Positions 29,518 through 37,536 of a stretch of DNA of 64,000 nucleotides are shown one piece after another. The notes beneath the pieces are model-generated. The model was not told the DNA's origin. It searched no databases and saw only the letters and a list, made by a program, of their open reading frames with translations. The translations under genes were made by a program, and so were the position numbers. The stretch is from Rhizobium sp. Root1203 (GTDB lineage Bacteria > Pseudomonadota > Alphaproteobacteria > Rhizobiales > Rhizobiaceae). Positions within the stretch are counted from its first letter, which is position 1, and each line of letters begins with the position of its first letter. The stretch lies in contig NZ_LMCW01000012.1 of the NCBI RefSeq assembly GCF_001424945.1, positions 926,414-990,413 of the forward strand, given 5' to 3'.

Positions 29518-30408
29518 ATGGTAGCGATCGGATTTTCCGGCCTTAAACGCAGTCTCATCGTGTCCACGATGCTGTGCGGCGTGGCCGCTGGATGCTCCAG
29601 CGTCGAATACACCTCAGAGGCGGAACTGACGGCGGAACAGCTCGTCGTTCCGACGCCTCGGCCGGGTGAAGACGCCATGTTCGCGGCAATTCCGGCAGGC
29701 GAAGGCACAACGGCCATGATTGCGGGTGCCGATCAGACGGCACCGTCGGTCGCGACTGCAGCGATGCCGTCAACCGATCCATCGCAACCGACGGCCATGG
29801 GCCAGATCCCGCTGACGCCCGAAATGACTGCCATCCAATCGGTCGTACCGACGCCGCGGCCAGGAACGCCCTCTACGCAGCTCGCCTTTGCCGCTACCCC
29901 GCAGACAGGCGCTGTCGCCGCGCTCTCCGCAATTGACACAGCCCCTCGCCCGATGATGGACTACGGCTTCGATACGTCGGGCCCGATGGATCCACCCGCG
30001 GCCCCGCCGATGTTCGGCGACAATGACGACGACGGTGCGCCGACGGTTGAAAAGAGCGCCATCACCAAGATCATCGACAAGTATTCCGCGATCTACAAGG
30101 TACCTGCGTCGCTGCTTCACCGCGTCGTTCATCGCGAAAGCCGCTACAATCCGAAGGCCTACAACAAGCGGGGTTACTTCGGGCTGATGCAGATCAAGTA
30201 CAATACCGCAAAGTCCATGGGCTACGACGGCCAGCCCGAGGGGCTCTTCGACGCCGAAACCAATATCAAATATGCGGCAAAGTATCTTCGCGGCGCCTGG
30301 CTCGTGTCTGACAACAGCGAGGACGACGCAGTTCGTCTCTATGCCCGTGGCTATTATTATGACGCCAAGCGCAAGGGCATGACGAACATCGCGCAGGGCA
30401 ACTACTGA
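29518..30408 (+). CDS. Lipoprotein lytic transglycosylase (SLT family)
   Basis: Predicted outer-membrane lipoprotein muramidase, 296 aa. The signal ends in VAAGC, an acceptable lipobox. A long proline/threonine/alanine-rich linker (about 30-170) contains the motif VVPTPRPG twice. The C-terminal SLT domain has ITKIIDKYSAIYKVPASLLH, the catalytic glutamate in VHRESRYNPKAY, GLMQIKYNTAKSMGYDG and NIKYAAKYLRGA. The repeated linker motif is probably a flexible spacer across the periplasm. Its stop directly abuts the stop of the convergent serine hydrolase. Confidence 0.9.
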   Translation: MVAIGFSGLKRSLIVSTMLCGVAAGCSSVEYTSEAELTAEQLVVPTPRPGEDAMFAAIPAGEGTTAMIAGADQTAPSVATAAMPSTDPSQPTAMGQIPLTPEMTAIQSVVPTPRPGTPSTQLAFAATPQTGAVAALSAIDTAPRPMMDYGFDTSGPMDPPAAPPMFGDNDDDGAPTVEKSAITKIIDKYSAIYKVPASLLHRVVHRESRYNPKAYNKRGYFGLMQIKYNTAKSMGYDGQPEGLFDAETNIKYAAKYLRGAWLVSDNSEDDAVRLYARGYYYDAKRKGMTNIAQGNY

Positions 30409-31800
30409 TCACGGCTGCCGATCGCCGGACGGCAATGCGGCGAGAACGTCCCTGACGAGTGCCTGTGGCCTGTATTTGAGCCAGCTGGGCGTTAGCCCCA
30501 TCCTGACGACGACCAGATTGGCGGACGGAACGATTGCCATGCTTTGTCCATCATGGCCTTCCAACCAGAACGTATCTGCCGGAAGGACGGCATCGCCGCC
30601 TGTGCTGTTGCCGGGAGGTCTCAGCCAAGCCTGCAATCGCGTATATGCTCCGTTCGATGCCAGTGTCGGCGTTCGCATCATGCCGACGAATCCTTCCGGC
30701 AACAGCCGCTGGCCGTTCCAGACGCCATCCTGAAGCAGGAACTGGCCGAAGCGCGCCCAATCCCTGGCCGTCGCGTAAAGATAGGAGCTGCCGACAAAGG
30801 TACCGCGCGCATCGACTTCCAGTACCGCGCTCGACATGCCGAGAGGGCCGAACAGGGCCCGTTCTGGATAGCTCAGCGCAGTTTGTTCGTCCCCGATCCG
30901 GTTCATCCAAATCCTGGAGATCAGCACCGCGGTACCGCTGGAATAGTTGAAGCTTTTCCCGGGATCGGTGAGCATTGGCAAACTTGCCGGAAGCGCCGTC
31001 TGGTCTGGATCGAGATACAGCATGCGGGTGACGTCGGCGACGGTTCCATAGTCTTCGTTGAATGCCAGGCCGCTTTCCATCCCCAGCAGATCGCTGAGCT
31101 TGATCTGCGCGCGCCGGTCGTTCCTCCACTGCGGCAGGAGGACCGCATCGTCGAGCTTGATCTTGCCCTCCATCATCACTCGCCCGAGGATCGCGGCGTT
31201 CACCGTCTTCGTCATCGACCAGCCGATCAATGGCGTAGTGGGACCGAATCCCTTTCCGTAGGCTTCCGCAATGATCTGGCCGTCATGCACGACAATGGCC
31301 GCGCGCATATTCTTCCCAGTCAGATCGTTCCTCGCCAAGAGGGTTGCAATTCGCTCGTCTCGCGCGTTTCCAACGCCATCCGCTGCCACCTGGATTGCAT
31401 TGTCTCGCGAGACGGCGGCCACGGGTTCGCCCGGCACCGCCAATCGCGCCGCTTCGAAATTGCCGTCGGGAACTGTCGTGCAACCGAGGCGGTCGCGATA
31501 GATCGCATGGTTGGCGGCAAACAGCCCCATGATTCGAGCCGTGACCCGCTTTTCCCCACGGTCGACATCGATCCGCACGAGCCGCAACAGCGGATTTCCC
31601 GGGGCTTGCACGTCCTTGGAAAGCACCACGTCGGGATCGCGCCCCGCCAGGAAGACGTTGGAGCAGACGATCTTGGCTGCATAGCCATCGCCAACGCGCA
31701 GGAGTTCCGGCGGCTTGACATACAGCCACCCTGCGCCAACGACGGCAGTGACGCCGAGCACAGCGGCCAGTGCCGTCAGTGTACGTCGAACCCGTCGCAT
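30409..31800 (-). CDS. Membrane-anchored beta-lactamase-family serine hydrolase
   Basis: Penicillin-binding-fold hydrolase of 463 aa. One N-terminal transmembrane anchor (about 7-27) places the enzyme in the periplasm. The active-site motif is SMTK, followed by LSDLLGMESGL and the YSS segment in place of Y-A-N. GHDGQSM near the C-terminus stands where the KTG/HxG motif lies. This set is shared by class C beta-lactamases, DD-peptidases, esterases and 6-aminohexanoate hydrolases, so the substrate is open. ATG 31800 is chosen for GGAGGAG seven bases upstream; longer readings enter the btaA leader. Confidence 0.85.
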   Translation of the reverse strand: MRRVRRTLTALAAVLGVTAVVGAGWLYVKPPELLRVGDGYAAKIVCSNVFLAGRDPDVVLSKDVQAPGNPLLRLVRIDVDRGEKRVTARIMGLFAANHAIYRDRLGCTTVPDGNFEAARLAVPGEPVAAVSRDNAIQVAADGVGNARDERIATLLARNDLTGKNMRAAIVVHDGQIIAEAYGKGFGPTTPLIGWSMTKTVNAAILGRVMMEGKIKLDDAVLLPQWRNDRRAQIKLSDLLGMESGLAFNEDYGTVADVTRMLYLDPDQTALPASLPMLTDPGKSFNYSSGTAVLISRIWMNRIGDEQTALSYPERALFGPLGMSSAVLEVDARGTFVGSSYLYATARDWARFGQFLLQDGVWNGQRLLPEGFVGMMRTPTLASNGAYTRLQAWLRPPGNSTGGDAVLPADTFWLEGHDGQSMAIVPSANLVVVRMGLTPSWLKYRPQALVRDVLAALPSGDRQP

Positions 31801-31904
31801 ATGTGCTCCTCCATGGGGCGAAGAAAACCGGTGGCGGCACCGAAGTCTGCAACGACCCACGGCGGTCATCAAGGCAAATTCTGCGGGATGCGTTTCCACA
31901 AGTG

Positions 31905-31922
31905 ACGTCATCAAACTGTAGC
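31905..31922 (+). promoter_or_regulatory. Possible Pho box upstream of btaA
   Basis: ACGTCAT (31905-31911), four bases, then CTGTAGC (31916-31922) has the 11-base repeat spacing of a PhoB site (consensus two CTGTCAT), with 9 of 14 positions matching. It lies 48 bases upstream of the btaA start. Betaine-lipid synthesis is PhoB-dependent in Sinorhizobium, which makes the location sensible. A similar ACGTCAT-N4-CTGTCAC occurs upstream of the ABC importer at 59284. The match is moderate. Confidence 0.45.
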
Positions 31923-31970
31923 GCCATCGCGTTAAACGCGCTGAACGCTAAAAGGTTGAGAGACTCACTC

Positions 31971-33215
31971 ATGACGGAATTTGCACCGGACGCAGGCTTT
32001 CGCAAGAACCGGAAACTTAAGGCGGCTCTTCTGCGCCACAAGGCCTTTTCAAAAGAAGGTCTTTCGGAACGGCTCTTCGGGCTCCTTTTTTCCGGCCTCG
32101 TCTATCCGCAGATCTGGGAGGATCCTGATCTCGACATGCAGGCTATGGAGATTGCGCCTCATCACCGCGTGGTGACGATAGGCTCCGGCGGCTGCAACAT
32201 GCTCGCCTACCTGTCGCGGAGCCCCGCCTCCATCGACGTTGTCGATCTCAACCCGCACCACATCGCACTTAACCGCCTGAAGCTTGCAGCATTCCGGCAT
32301 CTGCCCGGTCGCGCCGACCTCGTCCGCTTCCTCGCAATGCCGGGCGAGCCATCCAACAGCAAGGCATTCGACCGGTTCTTGTCCGCCAATGTCGACGAGA
32401 CGACGCGCGCCTACTGGAACGGACGAAAGTTTGGTCGCCGGCGCGTGACGGTCTTTGACCGCAACATATACAAGACCGGCCTTCTCGGTCGATTCATCGG
32501 CGCAGCGCATCTGCTGGCACGCCTGCACGGCGTCGACCTCACGGAGATGACGCGCTCGCGCTCGCTGCGCGAGCAACGCCAGTTCTTCGACGAGAAGATT
32601 GCCCCGCTGTTCGAAAAGCCGGTCGTGCGCTGGATCACCAGCCGCAAGAGTTCCCTCTTCGGCCTTGGCATCCCGCCGCAGCAATACGACGAACTGGCAA
32701 GCCTTGCCGCCGATCATTCGATCGCACCCGTTCTCCGGCACCGCCTTGAAAAGCTCGCCTGCCATTTCCCGATGCGCGACAACTATTTCGCGTGGCAAGC
32801 CTTTGGTCGGCGCTACGCACCCGAAGGCGAAGGTCCGCTTCCGACCTACCTGCGGCCCGAGCACTACGAGACGATCCGCGCAAACGTCGATCGCGTCAGC
32901 GTCCACCATGCAAGCTTCACGGAGCTCCTCGCGGCGGAACCGGCCGCTTCGAGCGATCGCTACATCCTGCTCGACGCGCAGGACTGGATGACCGATCAGC
33001 AACTGAACGACCTCTGGTCGGAAATTACTCGGACGGCCCGCGACGGCGCCAGGGTGATTTTCCGCACCGCTGCTGAAAAGAGCATTGTCGAGGGCCGGCT
33101 GTCGCCCGCAATTCGCGACCAGTGGGTCTATCTGGAGGAACGGTCACGCGCGCTGACGGCGCTTGATCGCTCGGCGATTTATGGCGGGTTTCACATCTAC
33201 GGAAAGACAGCATGA
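31971..33215 (+). CDS. btaA: SAM:diacylglycerol 3-amino-3-carboxypropyltransferase BtaA
   Basis: Makes diacylglyceryl-homoserine from diacylglycerol and SAM, the first step of the phosphorus-free betaine lipid DGTS. 414 aa, normal for the family. The N-terminus has LFGLLFSGLVYPQIWEDPDL, and the SAM-binding segment is VVTIGSGGCNMLAYL (about 68-81) followed by VDLNPHH. ATG 31971 is used; the frame stays open further upstream but into the divergent gene. The stop overlaps btaB by 4 nt. Rhizobia replace phospholipids with this lipid when phosphate is scarce. Confidence 0.94.
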   Translation: MTEFAPDAGFRKNRKLKAALLRHKAFSKEGLSERLFGLLFSGLVYPQIWEDPDLDMQAMEIAPHHRVVTIGSGGCNMLAYLSRSPASIDVVDLNPHHIALNRLKLAAFRHLPGRADLVRFLAMPGEPSNSKAFDRFLSANVDETTRAYWNGRKFGRRRVTVFDRNIYKTGLLGRFIGAAHLLARLHGVDLTEMTRSRSLREQRQFFDEKIAPLFEKPVVRWITSRKSSLFGLGIPPQQYDELASLAADHSIAPVLRHRLEKLACHFPMRDNYFAWQAFGRRYAPEGEGPLPTYLRPEHYETIRANVDRVSVHHASFTELLAAEPAASSDRYILLDAQDWMTDQQLNDLWSEITRTARDGARVIFRTAAEKSIVEGRLSPAIRDQWVYLEERSRALTALDRSAIYGGFHIYGKTA

Positions 33216-33883
33216 GCGAGGTCGACGCATCGAGCGACGCGCCGGTCGAAAACCATGCCGACCTGATGGACGGCATGTACCGCTATCAGCGCCACATCTA
33301 TGACCTCACCCGCAAATACTACCTGCTCGGGCGCGACCAAGCGATAAGAAACCTCGATGTGCCGGCCGGCGGGACGCTTCTGGAAGTGGGTTGCGGAACG
33401 GGCCGCAACCTGGCGCTCGCCCACAAGCACTTTCCATCGGCACACCTGTACGGCCTTGATATATCGCAGGAAATGCTGATCTCGGCGCGCAAGACCTTCG
33501 CCACCAAAGGCACGAGCGCCGATTTTCGAGTTGCCGATGCAACCGCCTTCAAACCACAGGAATTCGGCGTCGAAGGCTTCGACCGGATCCTGATCTCCTA
33601 CGCTCTCTCGATGATCCCCGATTGGGAACGCGCGATCGATGCTGCCCTTGCCGCACTCAACCCGGGCGGGCAGCTTCACGTTGTCGATTTCGGCCAGCAG
33701 GAAGGCCTTCCGGGGTGGTTTCGGGTGCTGCTGCGGTCATGGCTCGCAAAGTTCCATGTGAACCCGCGGGCGAGCTTGCACGCTGTCCTGCAGGCCCAGG
33801 CGAAACGACGGAACGCGCGGCTGGCGTTCCAGACGATCGGCGGCGGCTATGCCTGGTGCACAACAATTATTATGCCGCGCTAA
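33212..33883 (+). CDS. btaB: Diacylglyceryl-homoserine N-methyltransferase BtaB
   Basis: Adds three methyl groups to the BtaA product to give DGTS. Class I SAM methyltransferase of 223 aa. An N-terminal YRYQRHIYDLTRKYYLLGRD segment precedes the SAM motif LLEVGCGTGRNL (57-68), then LYGLDISQEM, VADATAF and LISYALSMIPDW. It overlaps btaA by 4 nt, as in known bta pairs, which settles the assignment over other methyltransferases. Confidence 0.93.
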   Translation: MSEVDASSDAPVENHADLMDGMYRYQRHIYDLTRKYYLLGRDQAIRNLDVPAGGTLLEVGCGTGRNLALAHKHFPSAHLYGLDISQEMLISARKTFATKGTSADFRVADATAFKPQEFGVEGFDRILISYALSMIPDWERAIDAALAALNPGGQLHVVDFGQQEGLPGWFRVLLRSWLAKFHVNPRASLHAVLQAQAKRRNARLAFQTIGGGYAWCTTIIMPR

Positions 33884-34013
33884 TATTTAGCTTGAAACTA
33901 ACCGTTTTTTTACGTTGATATGGTGAATAGAGGGGCATCTCTCTGCTGGACGCGTCTATCACGAAGGTCAAGCTGTGGGGCAACACGATCATTCGGTTCA
34001 CGACGGAACACCT

Positions 34014-34811
34014 ATGCGCCGGCTTCTGCTTTGCGTCTTGCCATTGACCATCATGCTGGCCGGTTGCACATCATCGGGCTATGACTATCTCGAAACAGCG
34101 TCCGTAAAACCCAAGACAAGGTTCAAGGACACCGATCCGCAGGACTTCGGGCAAAAGCACCCGCAGCAGAACGCCGTTCACGGCATCGACATCTCCAAGT
34201 GGCAGGGCGATATCGACTGGCAGACGGTCCGCAATTCCGGCGTTGCCTTTGCGTTCATCAAGGCGACCGAGGGCAAGGACCGTGTCGATCCGCGCTTCAA
34301 CGAATACTGGCAGCGCGCCCGCGCCGTCGGTATCCCGCACGCCCCATACCATTTCTACTATTTCTGCTCGTCGGCTGACGAACAGGCCGACTGGTTCATC
34401 GGCAACGTGCCGAAGGAATCCATGCGTCTGCCGCCGATCCTCGACGTCGAGTGGAATGGCGAATCGAAAACCTGCCGTACCCGCCCGGATCCGGAAACGG
34501 TCCGCGCGCAGATTCAGCGCTTCATGGACCGACTTGAGGCTTACTATGGCAAGCGCCCGATCATTTACACGTCGGTCGACTTCCATCGCGAAAATCTCGC
34601 TGGCTATTTCCAGGATTATCACTTCTGGGTCCGTTCCGTCGCGAAGCACCCGGAAGTGACTTATGCCGACCGCCGCTGGGCGTTCTGGCAGTACACGTCG
34701 ACTGGCGTCATTCCCGGCATCAAAGGCCCCACCGATATCAACGTGTTCGCAGGTTCGGCAAAGAACTGGAGCAACTGGGTTGCGGCCGTATCAAAAAACA
34801 CGAATTCTTAG
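34014..34811 (+). CDS. GH25 lysozyme-like lipoprotein
   Basis: Predicted lipoprotein muramidase of 265 aa. MRRLLLCVLPLTIMLAGC is a clear lipoprotein signal with the modified cysteine at 18. The GH25 barrel starts with HGIDISKWQGDIDW (Asp59) and continues with FAFIKATEG, the catalytic LDVEW pair (Asp144, Glu146), IIYTSVDFH and WAFWQYTSTG. I start at ATG 34014 since a GTG 13 codons upstream would place acidic and polar residues before the signal. Bacterial GH25 genes in rhizobia are few; a role in wall turnover or passage of envelope machines is inference. Confidence 0.9.
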   Translation: MRRLLLCVLPLTIMLAGCTSSGYDYLETASVKPKTRFKDTDPQDFGQKHPQQNAVHGIDISKWQGDIDWQTVRNSGVAFAFIKATEGKDRVDPRFNEYWQRARAVGIPHAPYHFYYFCSSADEQADWFIGNVPKESMRLPPILDVEWNGESKTCRTRPDPETVRAQIQRFMDRLEAYYGKRPIIYTSVDFHRENLAGYFQDYHFWVRSVAKHPEVTYADRRWAFWQYTSTGVIPGIKGPTDINVFAGSAKNWSNWVAAVSKNTNS

Positions 34812-34893
34812 TAACGTCCCGCCTTCTTTCTTGCTTCTGTCACAATCATTTGGGACATCGACAGCAATTTCAGCAATGACGAGGATGAAGTCT

Positions 34894-36132
34894 ATGCATC
34901 GCATGCCCGCAAGCCGTTCTGCGCTCGCTTTCCTGTTGGCCGCCGGCCTCGCTACCGGCGCCGCTGCGCAGACGGGCGCGCCGGTCAGCGAAGCCCCCGT
35001 GGCAACGACACCGGCGCCCGCATGCGACGGCGACCTTGCGGCATTCCTCGCAGGCGTGAAGGCCGAAGCGATTGCAGCTGGCGCATCCGCCGAAGCGGCC
35101 GACAGAGCACTCGCAGGCGCCGAGATCGACCCGAAGGTGCTGAGCCGCGACCGCGCCCAGGGCGTCTTCAAGCAAACCTTCCTCGAATTCTCGCAGCGCA
35201 CGGTCAGCCAGGCACGCCTCGACATCGGTCGCCAGAAGATGAAGCAGTATGCGGATGTCTTCGCCCGCGCCGAACAGGAATTCGGCGTTCCATCCGGCGT
35301 CATCACCGCCTTCTGGGCTATGGAAACGGACTTCGGCGCCGTGCAGGGTGATTTCAACACCCGCAACGCGCTGGTCACGCTCGCCCACGATTGCCGCCGT
35401 CCTGAGCTCTTCCGCCCGCAGCTGATCGCCCTCATCGAGATGGTTGAACATGGCGACCTCGATCCGGCGACCAACACAGGCGCCTGGGCCGGCGAAATCG
35501 GCCAGGTTCAGATGCTGCCGCGCGACATCATCGCTTACGGCATGGATGGCGACGGCGACGGCCACGTGCGCCTGAAGCAGAGCGGACCAGATGCGATCCT
35601 GACCGCCGCCAAATTCATCCAGCACCTTGGCTTTCAGAAGGGGCAGCCCTGGATTCAGGAAGTCACGGTTCCAGACAACCTGCCGTTCGACAAGTCGGGC
35701 CTCGGAGGCTCCATGACCGCAGCCGATTGGTTCGCGCGCGGCGTCAAGCCGCGCGACGGCAACACAGGCTTCGGCAACCTGCGTGGCGACCTCGTGTTGC
35801 CGCAGGGCCGCCTTGGGCCCGCCTTCATCGCCTACCCGAATTTCCAGATTTACCTCGAGTGGAACAAATCGTTCATCTACACCACCTCGGCCGCATATTT
35901 CGGCACACGTCTCTCGGGCGCCGAGCCCTATCTGAAAGGCACGCCGGAACAGGGTCTTTCCAACGACGAGATGAAGCAATTGCAGACGAAGCTCGACACG
36001 CTCGGCCATGATGTCGGTGCGATTGACGGCATTCTCGGCTCGGGTACGCGCGTCGCCATCCAGAGGGAGCAACAGAGACTGGGGATGCCCGCAGATGGCT
36101 GGGCGACACCAGCACTGCTCGGTGCCCTCTAA
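34894..36132 (+). CDS. Lytic murein transglycosylase, MltB-like (GH103) with peptidoglycan-binding domain
   Basis: Secreted transglycosylase of about 412 aa. A signal peptide (MHRMPASRSALAFLLAAGLA, cleavage near AAAQ) is followed by the SLT_2 domain. That domain has the catalytic glutamate in AFWAMETDFGAVQGDF, then GAWAGEIGQVQMLPRDI and DAILTAAKFIQHLG. A C-terminal PG_binding_1 domain (about 350-410) contains LQTKLDTLGHDVGAIDGILG. Three nearby ATGs (34876, 34885, 34894) are possible; the last has GAGG nine bases upstream. It lies 82 bases after the GH25 gene on the same strand. Confidence 0.9.
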   Translation: MHRMPASRSALAFLLAAGLATGAAAQTGAPVSEAPVATTPAPACDGDLAAFLAGVKAEAIAAGASAEAADRALAGAEIDPKVLSRDRAQGVFKQTFLEFSQRTVSQARLDIGRQKMKQYADVFARAEQEFGVPSGVITAFWAMETDFGAVQGDFNTRNALVTLAHDCRRPELFRPQLIALIEMVEHGDLDPATNTGAWAGEIGQVQMLPRDIIAYGMDGDGDGHVRLKQSGPDAILTAAKFIQHLGFQKGQPWIQEVTVPDNLPFDKSGLGGSMTAADWFARGVKPRDGNTGFGNLRGDLVLPQGRLGPAFIAYPNFQIYLEWNKSFIYTTSAAYFGTRLSGAEPYLKGTPEQGLSNDEMKQLQTKLDTLGHDVGAIDGILGSGTRVAIQREQQRLGMPADGWATPALLGAL

Positions 36133-36158
36133 TCAGTCCAGGAACCGCTTTCTTTCGA

Positions 36159-36178
36159 GCCGGGCCAATTGGCCCGGC
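36159..36178 (+). terminator. Perfect 20-bp palindrome after the MltB-like gene
   Basis: GCCGGGCCAA followed by its exact inverse complement forms a GC-rich hairpin starting 26 bases past the stop, then ATTTGTCG. The T-run is short, so termination would be modest; no other reason for the palindrome is visible. Confidence 0.5.
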
Positions 36179-36375
36179 ATTTGTCGAACGTGGATTTTCA
36201 TGCGTCGGAAGACCGCAAACCCGTCACACCCGTAAACGCGGGGTCCCCCAATTTTACAGTTCGTTAAAAAGTGTGAATAATTTCACAATGCAATTTGCAC
36301 TTCCGTTTCAGGGGTTTAGTGCGTCAAAACCCGCAAAAGCGTGACATTTTCGCCGCACCGCAGCATAAAATTCTC

Positions 36376-36405
36376 TTTTCAAGTGCCGTATTCCCGACAT
36401 ATTAT
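36376..36405 (+). promoter_or_regulatory. Predicted promoter of the microprotein gene
   Basis: TTTTCA (36376-36381), 18 bases, TATTAT (36400-36405) is a reasonable sigma-70 pair. Transcription would begin near 36412, about 20 bases before the microprotein ATG. The preceding 200 bases are A/T-rich and hold no other gene. Confidence 0.45.
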
Positions 36406-36431
36406 CCGGCCGTTAACGCGAGGAGACAGAC

Positions 36432-36509
36432 ATGGGACTGACACGATCCTTGAATGTCCTTTTGATCGGTGCGGCGTTTCTATTTGTTTTGTCGATGCTT
36501 TTCATCTGA
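36432..36509 (+). CDS. 25-residue single-helix membrane microprotein
   Basis: The reading MGLTRSLNVLLIGAAFLFVL plus five further residues (SMLFI) ends with TGA at 36507-36509. The ribosome site AGGAGACAGAC is near ideal. A short basic start (R5) and a hydrophobic stretch from residue 8 to the end predict one transmembrane helix. It has its own predicted promoter 26 bases upstream and a strong terminator 62 bases downstream, so the transcript would be only about 195 nt. I do not recognise the family. It could instead be an sRNA with an incidental ORF, but the ribosome site and helix argue for translation. Confidence 0.65.
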   Translation: MGLTRSLNVLLIGAAFLFVLSMLFI

Positions 36510-36571
36510 CTTTTCTACCGGCCGAAACGGACTATGCCGAGACTCCTGAATAGCGAACAGCTCACAAAATT

Positions 36572-36606
36572 AAAAAAGCGCATGTCTTGAGGACATGCGC
36601 TTTTTT
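36572..36606 (+). terminator. Bidirectional Rho-independent terminator
   Basis: AAAAAAGCGCATGTC (36572-36586) pairs perfectly with GACATGCGCTTTTTT (36592-36606) around five bases. T-runs exist on both strands. It ends the microprotein transcript and, on the other strand, the metF transcript whose stop is 30 bases away. Confidence 0.93.
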
Positions 36607-36635
36607 ACTTTTTGAACCGCCGGAGATTGGGTCCG

Positions 36636-37535
36636 CTAGGCGGCGGCGCCAGCGCTTTTGGTTTGCCCGCGCTTCAAGCCGAGATTGGCGAGCACGGCAG
36701 AGACCAGGGGGGCGCGGTTCATCGTATAGAGATGAAAATCGCTGATGCCGCGGCGGCCAAGATCTTCGATCTGCTCGGCAGCAACCTCCGCAGCAACCTT
36801 GGCGCGCTCCTCCGGCTTGTCGTCGAAGCCCGCAAAGCGTTCATCGAGGAAGCTCGGAATGACTGTTCCACATGCACCCGCAAAGCGCTTCAGCTGCGTC
36901 AGGTTCTGGATCGGCATGATGCCCGGGACGACGGGAATACGGATGCCCGCAGCGCGAACCTTTTCCAGGTAACGTTCGAAATTATCGTTGTCGAAGAAGA
37001 ACTGAGTCAGCGCACGATCGGCACCGTTGTCAGCCTTGCGCTTCAGCATCTCGATGTCGGCGGCAGTATCGAGGCTCTCCGGGTGCTTTTCCGGATAGGC
37101 CGAGACCGAGATCTCGAAGTCGCCCAGCTCGCGCAATCCCGCAACGAGCTCGGCCGCGTTCGCATAGCCCCCTGGATGCGGCTGATAAGGCGCTCCGACG
37201 CCACCAGGGGCGTCGCCCCGCAGTGCCACGAAATGCTTGACGCCGACGTCGCGGAACGTGTCGATGACGCTGTGCGTCTCTTCCTTCGTCGCCCCGACGC
37301 AGGTCAGATGCGACGCTGTGGCAAGCGGCGTGCCGGAGAGGAATCGCGACACGGTCGCCAGCGTCGGCGCCTTCGTCGTACCGCCGGCTCCATAGGTCAC
37401 AGATACGAAATCCGGATCCCAGTCCTGCAGCTCGCTGACGGTATTCCACAGCTGGCCTTCCATCTCCTCCGACTTCGGCGGAAAGAATTCGAAGGAAATG
37501 CCGATCCTGCGGCGCGCATCGCTGTTTGAAGCCAT
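36636..37535 (-). CDS. metF: Methylenetetrahydrofolate reductase
   Basis: FAD enzyme that reduces 5,10-methylene-THF to 5-methyl-THF for methionine synthesis. 299 aa TIM barrel. Key motifs are ISFEFFPPKS at the N-terminus with the catalytic glutamate, VSVTYGAGG, HLTCVG, ALRGDAP for FAD contact and TQFFFDNDNF. The start at ATG 37535 has GGGAGAG upstream and lies one base past the stop of the ArsR-methyltransferase gene, so the two form an operon controlled by that regulator's promoter. Confidence 0.95.
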   Translation of the reverse strand: MASNSDARRRIGISFEFFPPKSEEMEGQLWNTVSELQDWDPDFVSVTYGAGGTTKAPTLATVSRFLSGTPLATASHLTCVGATKEETHSVIDTFRDVGVKHFVALRGDAPGGVGAPYQPHPGGYANAAELVAGLRELGDFEISVSAYPEKHPESLDTAADIEMLKRKADNGADRALTQFFFDNDNFERYLEKVRAAGIRIPVVPGIMPIQNLTQLKRFAGACGTVIPSFLDERFAGFDDKPEERAKVAAEVAAEQIEDLGRRGISDFHLYTMNRAPLVSAVLANLGLKRGQTKSAGAAA

Positions 37536-37536
37536 C

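Noticed and set aside
36133..36431. Riboswitch or methionine-related leader upstream of the microprotein
   Set aside because: No SAM-II or other known riboswitch core was recognised; only a palindrome and a promoter-like pair are visible.
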